A DNA stretch of 64,000 bases, taken from contig WHVD01000072.1 of NCBI GenBank assembly GCA_015178975.1, positions 186,001 through 250,000 of the forward strand, in the 5' to 3' direction. Below, in pieces: positions 23,251 through 33,773 of this stretch. The position numbers and the translations under genes were made by a program. The DNA is from Hysterangium stoloniferum. Taxonomy: Eukaryota; Basidiomycota; Agaricomycetes; Hysterangiales; Hysterangiaceae. The notes under the pieces were generated by a model. That model saw only the letters and a program-made list of their open reading frames with translations. It had not been told where the DNA came from and did not search any database. How positions within the stretch are numbered: position 1 is the first letter of the stretch; the number at the start of each line of letters is the position of its first letter.

Positions 23251-24046
23251 CTCCCTTTTCAAGAATATATCAAATTTACAGAGACTGTGACTCAAACTGA
23301 AACCCTTTAACCTCCAAGCAAGCTTTATTATCAACTTATAGTTATCAAGTGATTAATGAAGTGAAACCTTTGCAGTGGGATTGACCCCTTCACTGGCATG
23401 CTTGGGTGGATAATTCATTTTTGTGGTGTTCCTGAACGGAGTTCGGGCAACAGTGAAGTTGTTAGCTCTGGTGCATACACTTACAATTGAGTTATGGTTT
23501 AATTGGATGAGTACATTCATCCGGGAAACAGATGTCAGGGGTAACACAATTAGCAAGTGTTATGACATCTCAAAGATGAACTTAATGTCAGATATGCAAC
23601 CAGAATCCCCTTCATTATCTCCTTTATGAGATAAAAGCCCGCCTTACTGCCTGATCGGATTGTATACAATTCGACAAGGTAGCTTAAGGTTAAGTTAAGA
23701 TTACAGGTGGATATTACATTCTTTGGAACTTGATGGTATTTGTCCCCTAAAGTGGTGTGGCCGTCTCTTGGCTTCTTTCTTATCATCCTATTCCCCCTGA
23801 GAAGCTTCCAAATTGAGGAAGTTTTCAAAGCCAATGATGATATGGATTACGACATAGAAGCGCTGATTAAATAGAAGTCATGGACATGTGACCAATGGGA
23901 AAACCATAATCAAAGGGAAATTAAAAGAATTTAATTTGACTCAAGGTTTTAGAAAGTTCAATCGGAAAGCTACCAATAGGGCTAAAAGCTTCAAGTTATG
24001 GTCACAGTCACAAGCTCAAATTCTTATATTTACTTTGGCACTCGAG
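23251..24046 (+). other. Post-pol spacer of chromovirus C
   Basis: Between the pol stop and the downstream ORF. CpG reappears here abruptly (from ~23436). Open reading continues without an ATG from 23867 into the ORF at 24047 (LNRSHGHV...), so an upstream exon or a readthrough start is possible. I see no other feature. Confidence 0.4.
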
Positions 24047-24565
24047 ATGACTTTTACACAACCCAATCAGTTCAATCAGATGTACGAATATTCCACTATG
24101 TTCAATACTGCTTCATCATCTAAAGTGACCCTTGACCACTACTCAAAGTCAACTCCTCCCTCTTTTATCGAACTTAAACCAATGCCCTCGACCTTCTCAC
24201 TACGTTCAGAATTCATACCTGAACCCAAACCACTCCTCTCATACGAATCCAAGGAATATCGTCATTATCTCCATCAAATAGGCCTTCGACTCCCATATGC
24301 TCCAGACGATCCTGTCTTCATTCTTATACACCACAATGATGGCACCTCTGAATTCCTCCAATATCGATTCGATAGTGTAATCTATCGACAACACCCCTCA
24401 CCATCACAGGAATTTTATTACGACGCAAGGTTCACTCCGATAGGAGATCACAGAGGACCAAATGTGTACAGGCTCCAGATCCCTAAAGGAAGTTACATAG
24501 AGCCCCATCCAGGTCGTCGTCGATTTGTGTTCCTTGCGTGGTTGAGGAGTGTGCTCCGCTTATGA
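24047..24565 (+). CDS. Unknown 172-aa ORF between pol and the 3' LTR of chromovirus C
   Basis: Intact ORF from the first ATG in a longer open frame (open since 23867). The N-terminal 20 residues are Q/N/Y-rich (MTFTQPNQFNQMYEYSTMFN), the middle is Ser/Pro-rich, and the C-terminal half reads like a compact domain: EYRHYLHQIGLRLPYAPDD, VFILIHHNDGTSEFLQYRF, YRLQIPKGSYIEPHPGRRR. No signal peptide, membrane span or zinc motif is visible, so it does not resemble an envelope protein. Arg codons include CGA and CGT, unlike the CpG-free gag-pol upstream, which suggests a different origin. I do not recognise the family. It lies in the same orientation as pol and inside the element by LTR boundaries. 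Confidence 0.6.
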   Translation: MTFTQPNQFNQMYEYSTMFNTASSSKVTLDHYSKSTPPSFIELKPMPSTFSLRSEFIPEPKPLLSYESKEYRHYLHQIGLRLPYAPDDPVFILIHHNDGTSEFLQYRFDSVIYRQHPSPSQEFYYDARFTPIGDHRGPNVYRLQIPKGSYIEPHPGRRRFVFLAWLRSVLRL

Positions 24566-24973
24566 ATTCAGCATAGGTATGAGTTGCACTCCTTATACTG
24601 CAAGATTAGGGTCCAAGCACGTCCAATCTTGGTCCTGAAGAGGAGTATTGTTAGGATTTCTAAATCAAGCATAGCGTTTGAAGCCATCACTTCTATCATT
24701 CATATCATTCCATCTCATCCTTGTTTGTCCTTCACCATGTGGTTTAGCGCAGCCTCCCCCTTTATTAGTCACAGCATTACAAACATTCTTACTATGATGA
24801 CTCAGATGTGCCTCACACCTCACACCATATTGCGTCATTATTGTATGTCATTGTAGATGCTTGTTTTCACCTGTGCTTTCTCATACATATATGGATACAT
24901 ATCTGAGTGGACAATGTTAGGATTAGGGACACATATTGGAGTGTCGGAATGCCACTCCTTAAAGAGGGGGTGA

Positions 24974-27030
24974 TGTCAGGGCAATATATATAATATATAT
25001 TTTTGCCATTTATTTTGATTTTAGTTTATTTTAACTAAATCTACATGTAGCAGTACAAGCATGGTACGAAAGCGATTACGTAATCGTGTTGCTGCCCGCA
25101 CGAAAAGCAGCGCGGTGCAGTAGCACCGCGACATAACGAAGTGGTGGCATGACGCGAATGACGGCGTCGATATAACGCCAACGCTGCCACCCAAGACCTG
25201 ATGGTCATACAGAGGTGGCCGCGCAGCAACACAGCAACGCGGCGCAATAGCACCGCGATGCGATGTAATGGCGGCACGGCGCAAATGACGGCGCCGACAT
25301 AACGCCGATGGCGCCGCCTACACCCCGACAGACACACAGTGCGAAGCACTGTGTGTCCATGGAGGATTCCCTGTGCGCCGTCACTGCAACAGCAGTCGGA
25401 CCTACACAGTGCCACACGGAATTACACAGCACCGCGCGGAATTACACAGCACCGCGCGGAATTACACAGCACCGCGTGGAATTACACAGCACCGCGCGGA
25501 ATTACACAGCACCGCGCGGAATTACACAGCACCGCGCGGAATTACACAGCACCGCGCGGAATTACACAGCACCGCGCGGAATTACACAGCACCGCGTGGA
25601 ATTACACAGCACCGCGCGGAATTACACAGCACCGCGCGGAATTACACAGCACCGCGCGGAATTACACAGCACCGCGCGGAATTACACAGCACGCGCGGAA
25701 TTACACAGCACCGCGCGGAATTACACAGCACCGCGCGGAATTACACAGCATTACACAGCACCGCGCGGAATTACACAGCACCGCGCGGAATTACACAGCA
25801 CCACGTGGAATTACACAGCGCCGCGCGGAATTACACAGCGCCGCGAGGAATTACACAGCGCCGCGCGGATTACACAGCACGCGCGGAATTACACAGCGCG
25901 GAATTACACAGCGCCGCGCGGAATTACACAGCGCCGAATTACACAGAATTACACAGCGCCGCGTGGAATTACACAGCGCCGTGCGGAATGGAATTACACA
26001 GAATTACACAGCGCCGCGTGGAATTACACAGCGCCGCGCGGAATTACACAGGAATTACACACCGCGCGGAATTACACAGCACCGCGCGGAATTACACAGC
26101 GCCGCGCGGAATTACACAGCGCCGCGTGGAATTACACAGCGCCGCGCGGAATTACACAGCGCCGCGCGAATTACACAGCGCCGCGCGGAATTACACAGCG
26201 CCGCGCGGAATTACACAGCGCCGCGCGGAATTACACAGCGCCGCGCGGAATTACACAGCGCCGCGCGGAATTACACAGCGCCGCGCGGAATTACACAGCG
26301 CCGCGCGGAATTACACAGCGCCGCGCGGAATTACACAGCGCCGCGCGGAATTACACAGCGCCGCGCGGAATTACACAGCGCCGCGCGGAATTACACAGCG
26401 CCGCGCGGAATTACACAGCGCCGCGCGGAATTACACAGCGCCGCGCGGAATTACACAGCGCCGCGCGGAATTACACAGCGCCGCGCGGAATTACACAGCG
26501 CCGCGCGGAATTACACAGCGCCGCGTGGAATTACACAGCGCCGCGCGGAATTACACAGTGCCGCGCGGAATTACACAGCGCCGCGCGGAATTACACAGCG
26601 CCGCGTGGAATTACACAGCGCCGCGCGGAATTACACAGCGCCGCGCGGAATTACACAGCGCCGCGCGGAATTACACAGCGCCGCACGGAATTACACAGTG
26701 CCGCGTGGGATTACACAGTGCCGCGTGGGATTACACAGTGCCGCGTGGGATTACACAGTGCCGCGTGGGATTACATAAGTGCCGAAGCGCAGCTATGCAA
26801 TGTAAGGTGCATACATGACATTTTTAGTATTCTTCTTAGATTTTTCATAAATAAAAAATATTAAATAAATAGTATAAATAGGGGGCATGTACATAGTTGA
26901 TCTTTAGTTTCAATCTCTTAGGAATCCCACTAAAACAAGTGTGATCTCCCCTGTCATTGAGCTATCTCCTTTTCACTTTATTTTTGTGTTTTATCTTGTG
27001 TTTGGTAGCCTTGTTAGTGTTGCCCTAACA
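24974..27030 (+). repeat. 3' LTR of chromovirus C (2057 bp, expanded)
   Basis: Collinear with the 5' LTR (17390-18095) on both flanks but ~1351 bp longer because of the minisatellite at 25412-26775. Outside the array the two LTRs differ mainly by transitions, many at CpG. Since both LTRs are copied from one template at integration, the length difference arose during or after insertion. Confidence 0.95.
25412..26775 (+). repeat. 20-bp minisatellite, about 68 units, inside the 3' LTR
   Basis: Unit CGCGGAATTACACAGCGCCG (20 bp), near-perfect in long stretches and scrambled by partial units at 25690-26160. Each unit contains the 8-bp palindrome CCGCGCGG. Variants are zoned: CAGCACC units on the left (to ~25800), CAGCGCC units in the middle, CAGTGCCGCGTGGG units at the right end (26690-26775). 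Most other variants are CGCG to CGTG. All three plus-strand frames stay open because the unit has no stop in any frame, so the long ORFs across it are not evidence of coding. Confidence 0.97.
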
Positions 27031-27076
27031 CGTACGGGTTAGTGCCCGGAGTCTGGCGGGATTGTCCAGTTGTAAC
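27031..27076 (-). repeat. Element B 3' LTR, terminal part after the element C insertion
   Basis: Begins with the second CGTAC copy and completes the LTR split at 17389, ending TCCAGTTGTAACA as in the solo LTR at 36690. Confidence 0.9.
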
Positions 27077-27227
27077 AGTATCCTCCCTTTATGCCGAAGT
27101 CCCAAAGAGGCTCTAGACCTAGATAAGGTTCTTGTCGGCTACGCGCATGTGTCAAAAGTCATGTTGGTTACACGTATGTGTCAAAGAGTCATGTGATCTG
27201 GAAGGTAAGGTTCAAATGTGACAAGCC

Positions 27228-27236
27228 TATATAAAA
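27228..27236 (+). promoter_or_regulatory. TATA box of the antisense Zn2Cys6 gene
   Basis: TATATAAAA, 51 bp upstream of the ATG, followed by a pyrimidine-rich TTTCTTCTTCTTTATT stretch and CATCATCAACACCATGG, a typical fungal start context. It lies just inside element B next to the 3' LTR. Confidence 0.6.
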
Positions 27237-27286
27237 ATTGAAAAAATAGAAATTTCTTCTTCTTTATTACCCCCATCATCAACACC

Positions 27287-28325
27287 ATGGGACCAAAGCC
27301 CATGCCGCGCAAGCCTATGCCAACCACTGGGCCCTCCACAGGCAATCAGTACCGGGTGCCACTCACCGCTGCCCAAATTTTGGTGCAGCGGGATGAGCAA
27401 CGTCGACAGCGAGAGGAGGCAGAGCGAGAAGCCCGAGAGGTGGAGGAGGCCCTGAATAGGGAGTACCAGGTGGCAGTGGCTGCAGAGGAAGAGGCTGTGA
27501 GGCAGAAACAGAGGGATGAGGAGGAGGCTGCGCGGGTGGCCACGGAGAAGGCCAAGGTAGCGGCAGAGAAAGCCTGGGTTCCCGCGGAGAGAGCCACGAT
27601 TGTTGCAGGGAAGGTAAGTCCCATCATTCGACTTGTTGTGTTTTTTTTTGACTTGGTGTTTTCAGCGCAAGGCAGCGGAAGTCAAGTCGGAGTCCGAGGG
27701 AGAGGCAGAGAGCCCCAACAAGGTAAGTCTTGTGTCCGTGGGAATACCGTGGAGCTAACCGTATCAACAGAAAGCAAGGAAGGTGGTGCCAGTCCACCTG
27801 CCGACTCGGAACGACCCACGGTGTTCCGGTTGTAATGACCGGAACACTGAGTGTAATTGGAAGTCCAGCCGGGGCCCGGGATGCTACCAGTGTGCGCACC
27901 TCAAGGCAAGGTGCTCACTTGTTCACGAGCAGGCCACAGGGTCCGGTAGTACATGGGAAAGTGGCGGGTCAGACGGGTACTCCGGTCTGGAGGAGGTTTT
28001 GGGACGGATCGCTGACGGGATAGAAGCCCAAAATGAGTTGCTCCGGAAGGGCAACAAGGTCAGTGTGGTCATGGCCACTGATCTCCATGCAATCCACGGG
28101 GACCATTTTACATTCCTGAGGGACTATGCAGGTTTTGTAAGTGAGAAGCTAGAGGACGGGAGTTCCGAGGTGGCCGGTTCAGATGAGGAGGGGGTGCCCG
28201 CGGAGGTCACGGAACTAACCAAGGAGATGAATGCCATGGGAAAGGCTGAGGTGGAAAAAGCTGAGGTGGAAAGACAGGAGGCGGGGAAAAAACATAGCCC
28301 TATCAATGTAGATGAAGAAGAGTAG
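27287..28325 (+). CDS. Zn2Cys6 zinc-cluster protein, spliced, antisense within element B
   Basis: Three exons: 27287-27613, 27666-27722, 27771-28325; introns of 52 and 48 bp both start GTAAGT and end CAG, and the second has a CTAAC branch site. The product is 312 aa. Residues ~35-105 form a charged, Ala/Glu/Arg-rich coiled coil (EEAEREAREVEEALNREYQ). Residues ~145-175 hold CSGCNDRNTEC...CYQCAHLKARC, which fits the C-X2-C-X6-C-X9-C-X2-C-X6-C Zn(II)2Cys6 pattern. The C-terminus is acidic and ends INVDEEE. Zn2Cys6 proteins are usually DNA-binding regulators; function here is unknown. It has no stop or frameshift although pol on the other strand is broken. Its stop lies ~195 bp from the pol stop, tail to tail. 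Confidence 0.75.
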
Positions 28326-28520
28326 AATAGTAATAATAATTTTTTGAGTATAAAGTAAAACGTGAAAAACATAAAAATAAAAGTCAAAGTCAAAGTCCGC
28401 GGGTAATCCGCTTGAGGACTTGACAAGACATATCAGAACCTGTAAAAGCAAAGAGAGACATAGGGCGACAGGGAATAATGAAAATGAGTCCAAACGTAAC
28501 ACGGGGTCTGCAGAGTGCAG

Positions 28521-31500
28521 TCAGAGAGACGATAATGGTCCAGGTTTGAGTGGGTAAGCTGAATGAAAGTCAGTAACGATTTCTGTGGCATTACCGAGTT
28601 CCATGGCCAAAATCCATGAGGTCTCTTCATCGGTGCCCTTGTAACCCGCCCACTTGACCAAGTAAAGCAGTTTACAAGTGCATCGATGCTTGTCAATTTT
28701 TGAATCTAAAATCTGTGAGATTTCAAACTCGGGTTCTCCGTCAATGATGACCGGAGGGGGCTGAGATTGCACACGATCCGGGATAGTGTTAGCAGTACAA
28801 GGTTCTAGCATAGAAACATGAAATACCAGGTGTACCGCGCGCATGCTATCCAGAAGCCATAGGGTCCAAGAAACTGAACCTACTTGTGCGATTATTTCAA
28901 ATGGACCTAAATATTTTTCAGCAAGCTTTTTTGATGGACGGGTAGTCCTAAAGAATTGAGCTTTGACATAAACACGGTCGCCTATCTTGAAGTTGGGTGG
29001 TGGGATCCGGTGTCTGTCCACTGAAAGTTGGTATTGCTCTTGGGCAGACAATATTGCAGTCTGGAGTTCCTCATGGAGCTCATGGAGGTCCGTGGTGAAC
29101 TCTTGAGCGCGAGCAGAGGTGAGATTTTGTTCTGGATGTACTGTAATATTTGGATTATATCCTTTATTTGCAAAGAACAGGGAAACGCCAGTAGTGGCCG
29201 AAGGTGCATTGTTGTAAGCAAACTCTGCAAGTGGTAGCAAGGATTTCCAATTGTCCTGTTGGTAATTGCAATATATGCGGAGATATTGTTCCAAGGTCTG
29301 GTTGACATGTTCGGTTTGTCCGTCGCCTTCCGGGTGATGTCCGGACGTGAAATGTAAGGTCATGTCCAAGGATTTTCTGAGGGATCTAAAGAAGTGAGAC
29401 ACAAACTCTGATCCTCTGTCGGAAGTCATGTGGGACGGAACTCCATGCTTGGAAAATATGTGGATGATGAAAAGCTCCACTAACTGCACGGATGTAATTG
29501 TATCATGTGTAGGGATGAATATACCTTGTTTTGAGAATCTGTCAACAATGACTAGAATAGCGGAAAAGCCTTCGGAATCCGGTAGGTGTTCAATGAAATC
29601 CATAGAGATAGAATTCCACGGATGTTCCAGTACCGGGAGTTGTTTCAAAAGGCCATATGGCTCGTGTCGCTGAGATTTCGAGCGGGGACAAGTAGTGCAA
29701 GATTTACAATAGTGCTTAACGAATCCACGGAGTCCGGGCCAAGTATATTCTCTTCTTATTAATGATAGAGTTTTGTTGTACCCGAAATGTCCTGAGAGTG
29801 GATGATCATGTTTGTATTGAAGGATCCTGAGGCGGAGGCTGTCGGAGTCCAGTACATAGATGTGATCGTCAAGTCTAATGAAACCATGCTGATCAAGAGA
29901 CCACCGAGGTTGATCGGGGTCCACGGGATTGTCAAGGTGAGCTTTAGTTATCGGGTCTAGCGGAATTGCTGATAGAATATCTTGATGTAGCTTCTCAATA
30001 TCCATAATGACAATTCCACGGACAATGGGATTGATGAGGAAAGTTGCACAGACCGATGCGGTAAGTTGTTGATTCGTGAAAATAGGTTTCAGGTTGTGCA
30101 GATTTACTGTTACATAGTCGTTGCTCCCCTCTTTAGGATAGACGTCCCATCGTCTAGTTAAAGCGTCGGGTTTGCTGCTGAGATGGCCGGGTTGAAAACA
30201 GATAATCATGTTGAAGGCAGAAAGATATTCAGACCAGCAGGCCTGCCGGCGAGTCAAAAGTTTTGTGGTAGAAAAGTATTCCAGGTTTTTGTGATCTGTT
30301 ACAACATCAATAGGAGCTCCTGAACCTTCCAAATAATGTCGCCACGCTTTGAAAGCTGAAAAGATTGCCAGAAGTTCTTTATCATGAACGTCATAGTTGA
30401 GCTCTGCTCTGGTAAAAGTCTGGGACAGAAAAGCCACGGGGTGGACTTCTCCGTCGGAGTCCTGGATAGACAGAATGGCTCCAAGTGCATAATCCAAGGC
30501 GTCCGTTTCAACAATGAGCGGGAAGTCCGGTTTCCAATGTGACAGAATAGGAGCTGTAGAAAAAGAATTTTTTAAAAGATTGAAAGCTTTGTGACACTTA
30601 TCGTTGAAATTCCACAGAGTACCCTTGCGCATAAGACAGGTAAGGGGTACCGTGATGTCGGAATATCCACGGATAAACTGTCGGTAAAAATTGGCAAAGC
30701 CGAGGAAGGATTGTATATCTTTGACTTTTCAGGGTTCAGGCCAATCTTTGATGACTTGCACTTTAGTTTCATCCATGTGGAGTCCGTTGGGTCCCATCAA
30801 GAAACCCAGGTATTCCACGGAGTCCGTGTCAAAAGTACATTTTTTACCATTTGCAAATAAACCATGTTTTCTAAGCCTCCGGAGAACTTCACGGACTTGT
30901 TTGTCGTGTTCTGCGGGATTCTCGGAGTAGATAAGAATGTCGTCCAAGTAAACAATGACGCATACATCGAGCATGTCAGAGAAAATGTCGTTGATAAAAT
31001 GCTGAAAAACAGAAGGAGCATTGGTGAGTCCAAAGGGGATCACCAGCCACTCAAAAGCCCCATAACGGGTTCTAAAAGTGGTTTTCCATTCATCGCCTGC
31101 GGCGATCTGGACCAAATGATAGGCATGCTTGAGATCTATTTTGGTGTAAATCTGGGCATTCCACGGAGCATCGAGCAGATCAAATATCAGTGGGAGTGGA
31201 TATTTATCCTTTTTGGTGACAGCATTGAGGCCTCTGAAATCAACACATAGTCTAAGGGATCCATCCTTTTTTCTGACAAACAGAACAGGTGCTCCAAAAG
31301 GAGATTTTGAGGGTCAAATAAAACCTATGGACAAATGTTCATCCAGGAAGTCACGGATTACTGAAAGTTCCGTGGACGAGAGCGGGTAAATATGTCCTAG
31401 GGGTGGCTGGGCGCCATCTTCAAGATCGATTTTTAAGTCGTAGTCTCTGTGAGGCAGAAGCCGGTCAGCTTTCCACTTGCTAAAAACATCCATGAAGTCA

Positions 31501-32319
31501 TAATATTTCTCCAGGATGCCTTCTAGGTCAGCGGCTTGCTCAGATTCGGATACTGGTGTTGAAAAATGTCCAGTTGCTTCATCAATTTTTAAGTTGATAG
31601 TGAACGCCTGGGATCCATCCATTTTTGAAGCCCTAATAAAAGCTGCAGCATTAATCAGAGAAATAGACGGAGGTGCCGTGGGTTCTGGGGAAGCTATAGG
31701 TGCCGTAGGGATCACAGGAGTCCTCGAGACTGCAGGTGCCAGGAAGGCCATGGGTGCCATGGAGGCCGGGTCAGGTGCAGTTTCCTCGGCTGCCGCGGGA
31801 GTCCGGAATGTTATACTGTTAGCTATCCAGTCAATCAACGGATTGTAGCGGGTAAGCCAGTTATGTATCTCCTAGGACCACCAAGCAACTTGAGTCTAAC
31901 TGGGTCACATAGAAAGTGACCAATTGAGATGTTCCACATGGGAAACTGATGGGTAAATCACAAGCTTGGGTAACAACCAAATTACTTGTGCCATCAAAAA
32001 GGCAGAGGCCGACGGGATTTATCGAATAGGTTGACAAAGAATTTTTTTGCGTGAATTTTGTATCTAAAAAACAATGAGTAGAGCCGGAATCTATGAGAGC
32101 TGAGAAAATGAATTTCGGGATCATATTAGACATAAGTTTAACGAAAAATGAATCAGAATGTGAGAGAGTGGATGCGTTGAGACGAGTAAACTCTTGAATG
32201 CGCGGAGAGGCAATGCAACCCCCAACCCACGTGGAGTCCGCGGGGTTGCTCACTCTTTTTTCGAGTCGGAAGCCGGTTTGTCCTTCGACGGGGTTTCCGT
32301 GGAGGCCTTGGCTGTTCAT
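28521..32319 (-). pseudogene. pol: Element B pol: PR-RT-RH-IN-chromodomain with two CGA-type stops
   Basis: Protease FSALIDSGSTHCFLDTKF (~32080); a frame break near 31850, where extra bases follow VVLG. From 31838 to 28521 there is one frame, broken only by TGA at 31314-31316 ([16 protein letters not shown]) and TGA at 30729-30731 (WPEP-stop-KVKDIQSFLGF), both positions where the family has Arg. [17 protein letters not shown] and YLDDILIYS (~30935). RNase H: ETDALDYALGAILS. Integrase: HPLSGHFGYNKTLSL, CTTCPRSKSQ, SMDFIEHLPD, TSDRGSEFVSHFFRS, GQTEHVNQTLEQYL. Chromodomain: LLYLVKWAGYKGTDEETSW (~28640), of normal position and length. Coding DNA retains many CpG, unlike element C. Confidence 0.93.
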
Positions 32320-33525
32320 CCCTTAGAAGAGTTTGCTTTTGCCAGCAGACATTCCGGGACTCGATGACTGGGTTTCCCACACAATAGACAGAGGTTGTTG
32401 TCCATACAACGTTGTCTTTCTTGTGGGGTCAATTTGCCATCAGGTCTGAGTTTGCCTGAGAGGTCGGGTTTTCCAGCTTGCTTGCCGGACTGTTGACCTT
32501 TGTTGTTGTCCTTGTCCTTGTTGTTGTTGTTGTTGTTTGAAGACTTCTTGTTGTTCTTCTTGTCCAGATTGCGTGGAGTTGCTGGTTGACGAGTTGTTGT
32601 TGTTGTTTTTATTGGCCGTGGACTTGTTCACTTTGTCCACGGAGGTCTCATGGGCAACTTCCACACAATGTTCCCAATAACGTGCATCCGCATTTTGAGC
32701 TTTGAGGTGCATACGGGACAGGGTTTTTGGCTTGCCATCTTCTCCTTTTGAGACTTCGTCTTTAAGGTGGGAAGGCAGACCGGCATAGAATTGGTGGCGG
32801 AGAGCGGGATCGCCCCACTGACAACGAGCTGCAAGATTATTGAATTGGACGATGTAGTCCATGATGCGCTGCGTGTCCTTCATACAAAGATTTGTGAGAC
32901 TATTCTCGGCTTCTCCTGTCAGGTCATATGGGCCAAAGTTGGTTTCAAGCTCCTCAACAAAAGCATTCCAATCTTTGAGCCAAAGCAGCTCTTCCTCGGA
33001 AATCCCGCTAAAAGCCGGTTCGAACCATTTCAACACGGATCCCGACAAATATGAAAGTGTGTAGTTGACTTTTTGGGAGTCCATGGAGAATGCAGTGGCA
33101 CGATCGTGGAAATTGAAGCGACATTGCATGAGGAAAGTGGAGAGTTTGTTTGGGTTGGAACCCGTGAAGGGTTCCGGAGCATTGACTTTTGACCGTGGAG
33201 GTTCTTGTTCCTTTTTCTTTCGTTCTTCAAGCAGGTGCATCATAAATTTATCTATACTGCCTGCTAGAACCTCAGAAGTAGGATCCTCTACATCCGGTCG
33301 TTCATTAGGCGGAGGATTTTCGACACCTTTGCCCTTGTCGGGGCCCACGGATTCTTCCTCGTGCTCGGATCCGCCCTGGTTTTCTGGGACTTCTTCGATA
33401 CTGGCTTCTTCCATGGGTTCCGACTGGTTCGCAAGCATCTGGCTGGTATACAGAGTTAATGGGGAATGAAGAGTCGACGGTCCAGGTAATGATGCCTGTG
33501 CGCATGTATTTCTTCTTGGTGGCAT
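32195..33525 (-). pseudogene. gag: Element B gag
   Basis: ATG at 33525 (MPPRRNTCAQ) directly after the leader next to the 5' LTR. N-terminal acidic/Pro-rich region; core DKFMMHLLEERKKKEQEPPR, SKVNAPEPFTGSNPNKLSTF, DWNAFVEELETNFGPYDLTG, HQFYAGLPSHLKDEVSKGED. In the N/Q-rich stretch (~32500-32580) the frame shifts, and the CCHC knuckle NLCLLCGKPSHRVPEC (~32345-32395) is read in another frame, followed by a TGA (~32318) where element A has Arg, and the end SDSKKE. The homopolymer-like CAA/AAC repeats probably caused the frameshift. Confidence 0.9.
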
Positions 33526-33561
33526 AATGAAAACAATCTGCGAGTATTAGTCAGAAAATAC

Positions 33562-33773
33562 TGTTAGGATACACACACAGGGCGGGTCTCCGGAGAAACC
33601 CGTGGGATATCCAGTAGGACTTGGCTTCAGCTTATAGGCTGCGCCCTCGCTAGATCGTGTTGTCCAATTTCAAACAGGCAGACAGGAATCCCGGGGAGTC
33701 TGGGTGGGGTTCGTGGGTCGTAGGTCGTAGGCCATAGGTCGTGAGTCGTGAGTCGAGATCATTGAGAGAGATA
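33562..33773 (-). repeat. 5' LTR of element B, truncated
   Basis: Starts TGTTAGGATACACACACAGG immediately beside the leader GTATTTTCTGACTAATACTC (minus sense) and follows the solo LTR 35873-36690 as far as GAGAGATA, where a Tc1-like end begins. The remaining ~600 bp of LTR are not present next to it. Confidence 0.9.

Larger units (their letters stand above)
17390..27030 (+). mobile_element. Chromovirus C: Ty3/gypsy element with chromodomain, TSD CGTAC
   Basis: Complete LTR element with perfect 5-bp target duplications CGTAC (17385-17389, 27031-27035). LTRs are 706 bp (17390-18095) and 2057 bp (24974-27030). Both start TGTCAGGGCAATAT and end GTTGCCCTAACA. A polypurine tract AAAGAGGGGG (24961-24970) precedes the 3' LTR. 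Order: gag, protease-RT-RNase H-integrase-chromodomain, then a separate unknown ORF. It is the youngest layer of the nest at 12.3-33.8 kb. The 18096-23213 interval contains a single CpG (22867), whereas its LTRs and 3' region are CpG-rich. Confidence 0.95.
16618..33773 (-). mobile_element. Ty3/gypsy element B (minus strand), interrupted by chromovirus C
   Basis: Element in minus orientation. Its 3' LTR occupies 16618-17389 plus 27031-27076, interrupted by element C (17390-27030). The internal region is 27077-33561. The 5' LTR is 33562-33773, truncated by a Tc1-like fragment. A purine-rich tract (AAAGGGAGGATA on the minus strand, complement of 27077-27092) abuts the 3' LTR. Content in minus order: gag, protease, RT, RNase H, integrase, chromodomain; then, on the opposite strand, a spliced Zn2Cys6 gene. 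It is inserted in element A gag/pol. Confidence 0.85.

Noticed and set aside
24047..24565. Envelope gene of chromovirus C
   Set aside because: Position fits, but no signal peptide, membrane span or cleavage site is visible, so env is not supported.
25412..26775. CRISPR-like array
   Set aside because: Units are contiguous 20-bp repeats with no unique spacers, in a eukaryotic LTR.
25308..26864. Three overlapping ORFs of 479-518 codons
   Set aside because: They exist because the 20-bp unit has no stop in any plus frame. The products are pure repeats, in all three frames at once, inside an LTR.
33018..33030. GGTTCGAACC, tRNA B-box-like
   Set aside because: It is coding sequence of Ty3 gag (WFEPAF); no tRNA fold or A box is nearby. 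The same applies to 15757.
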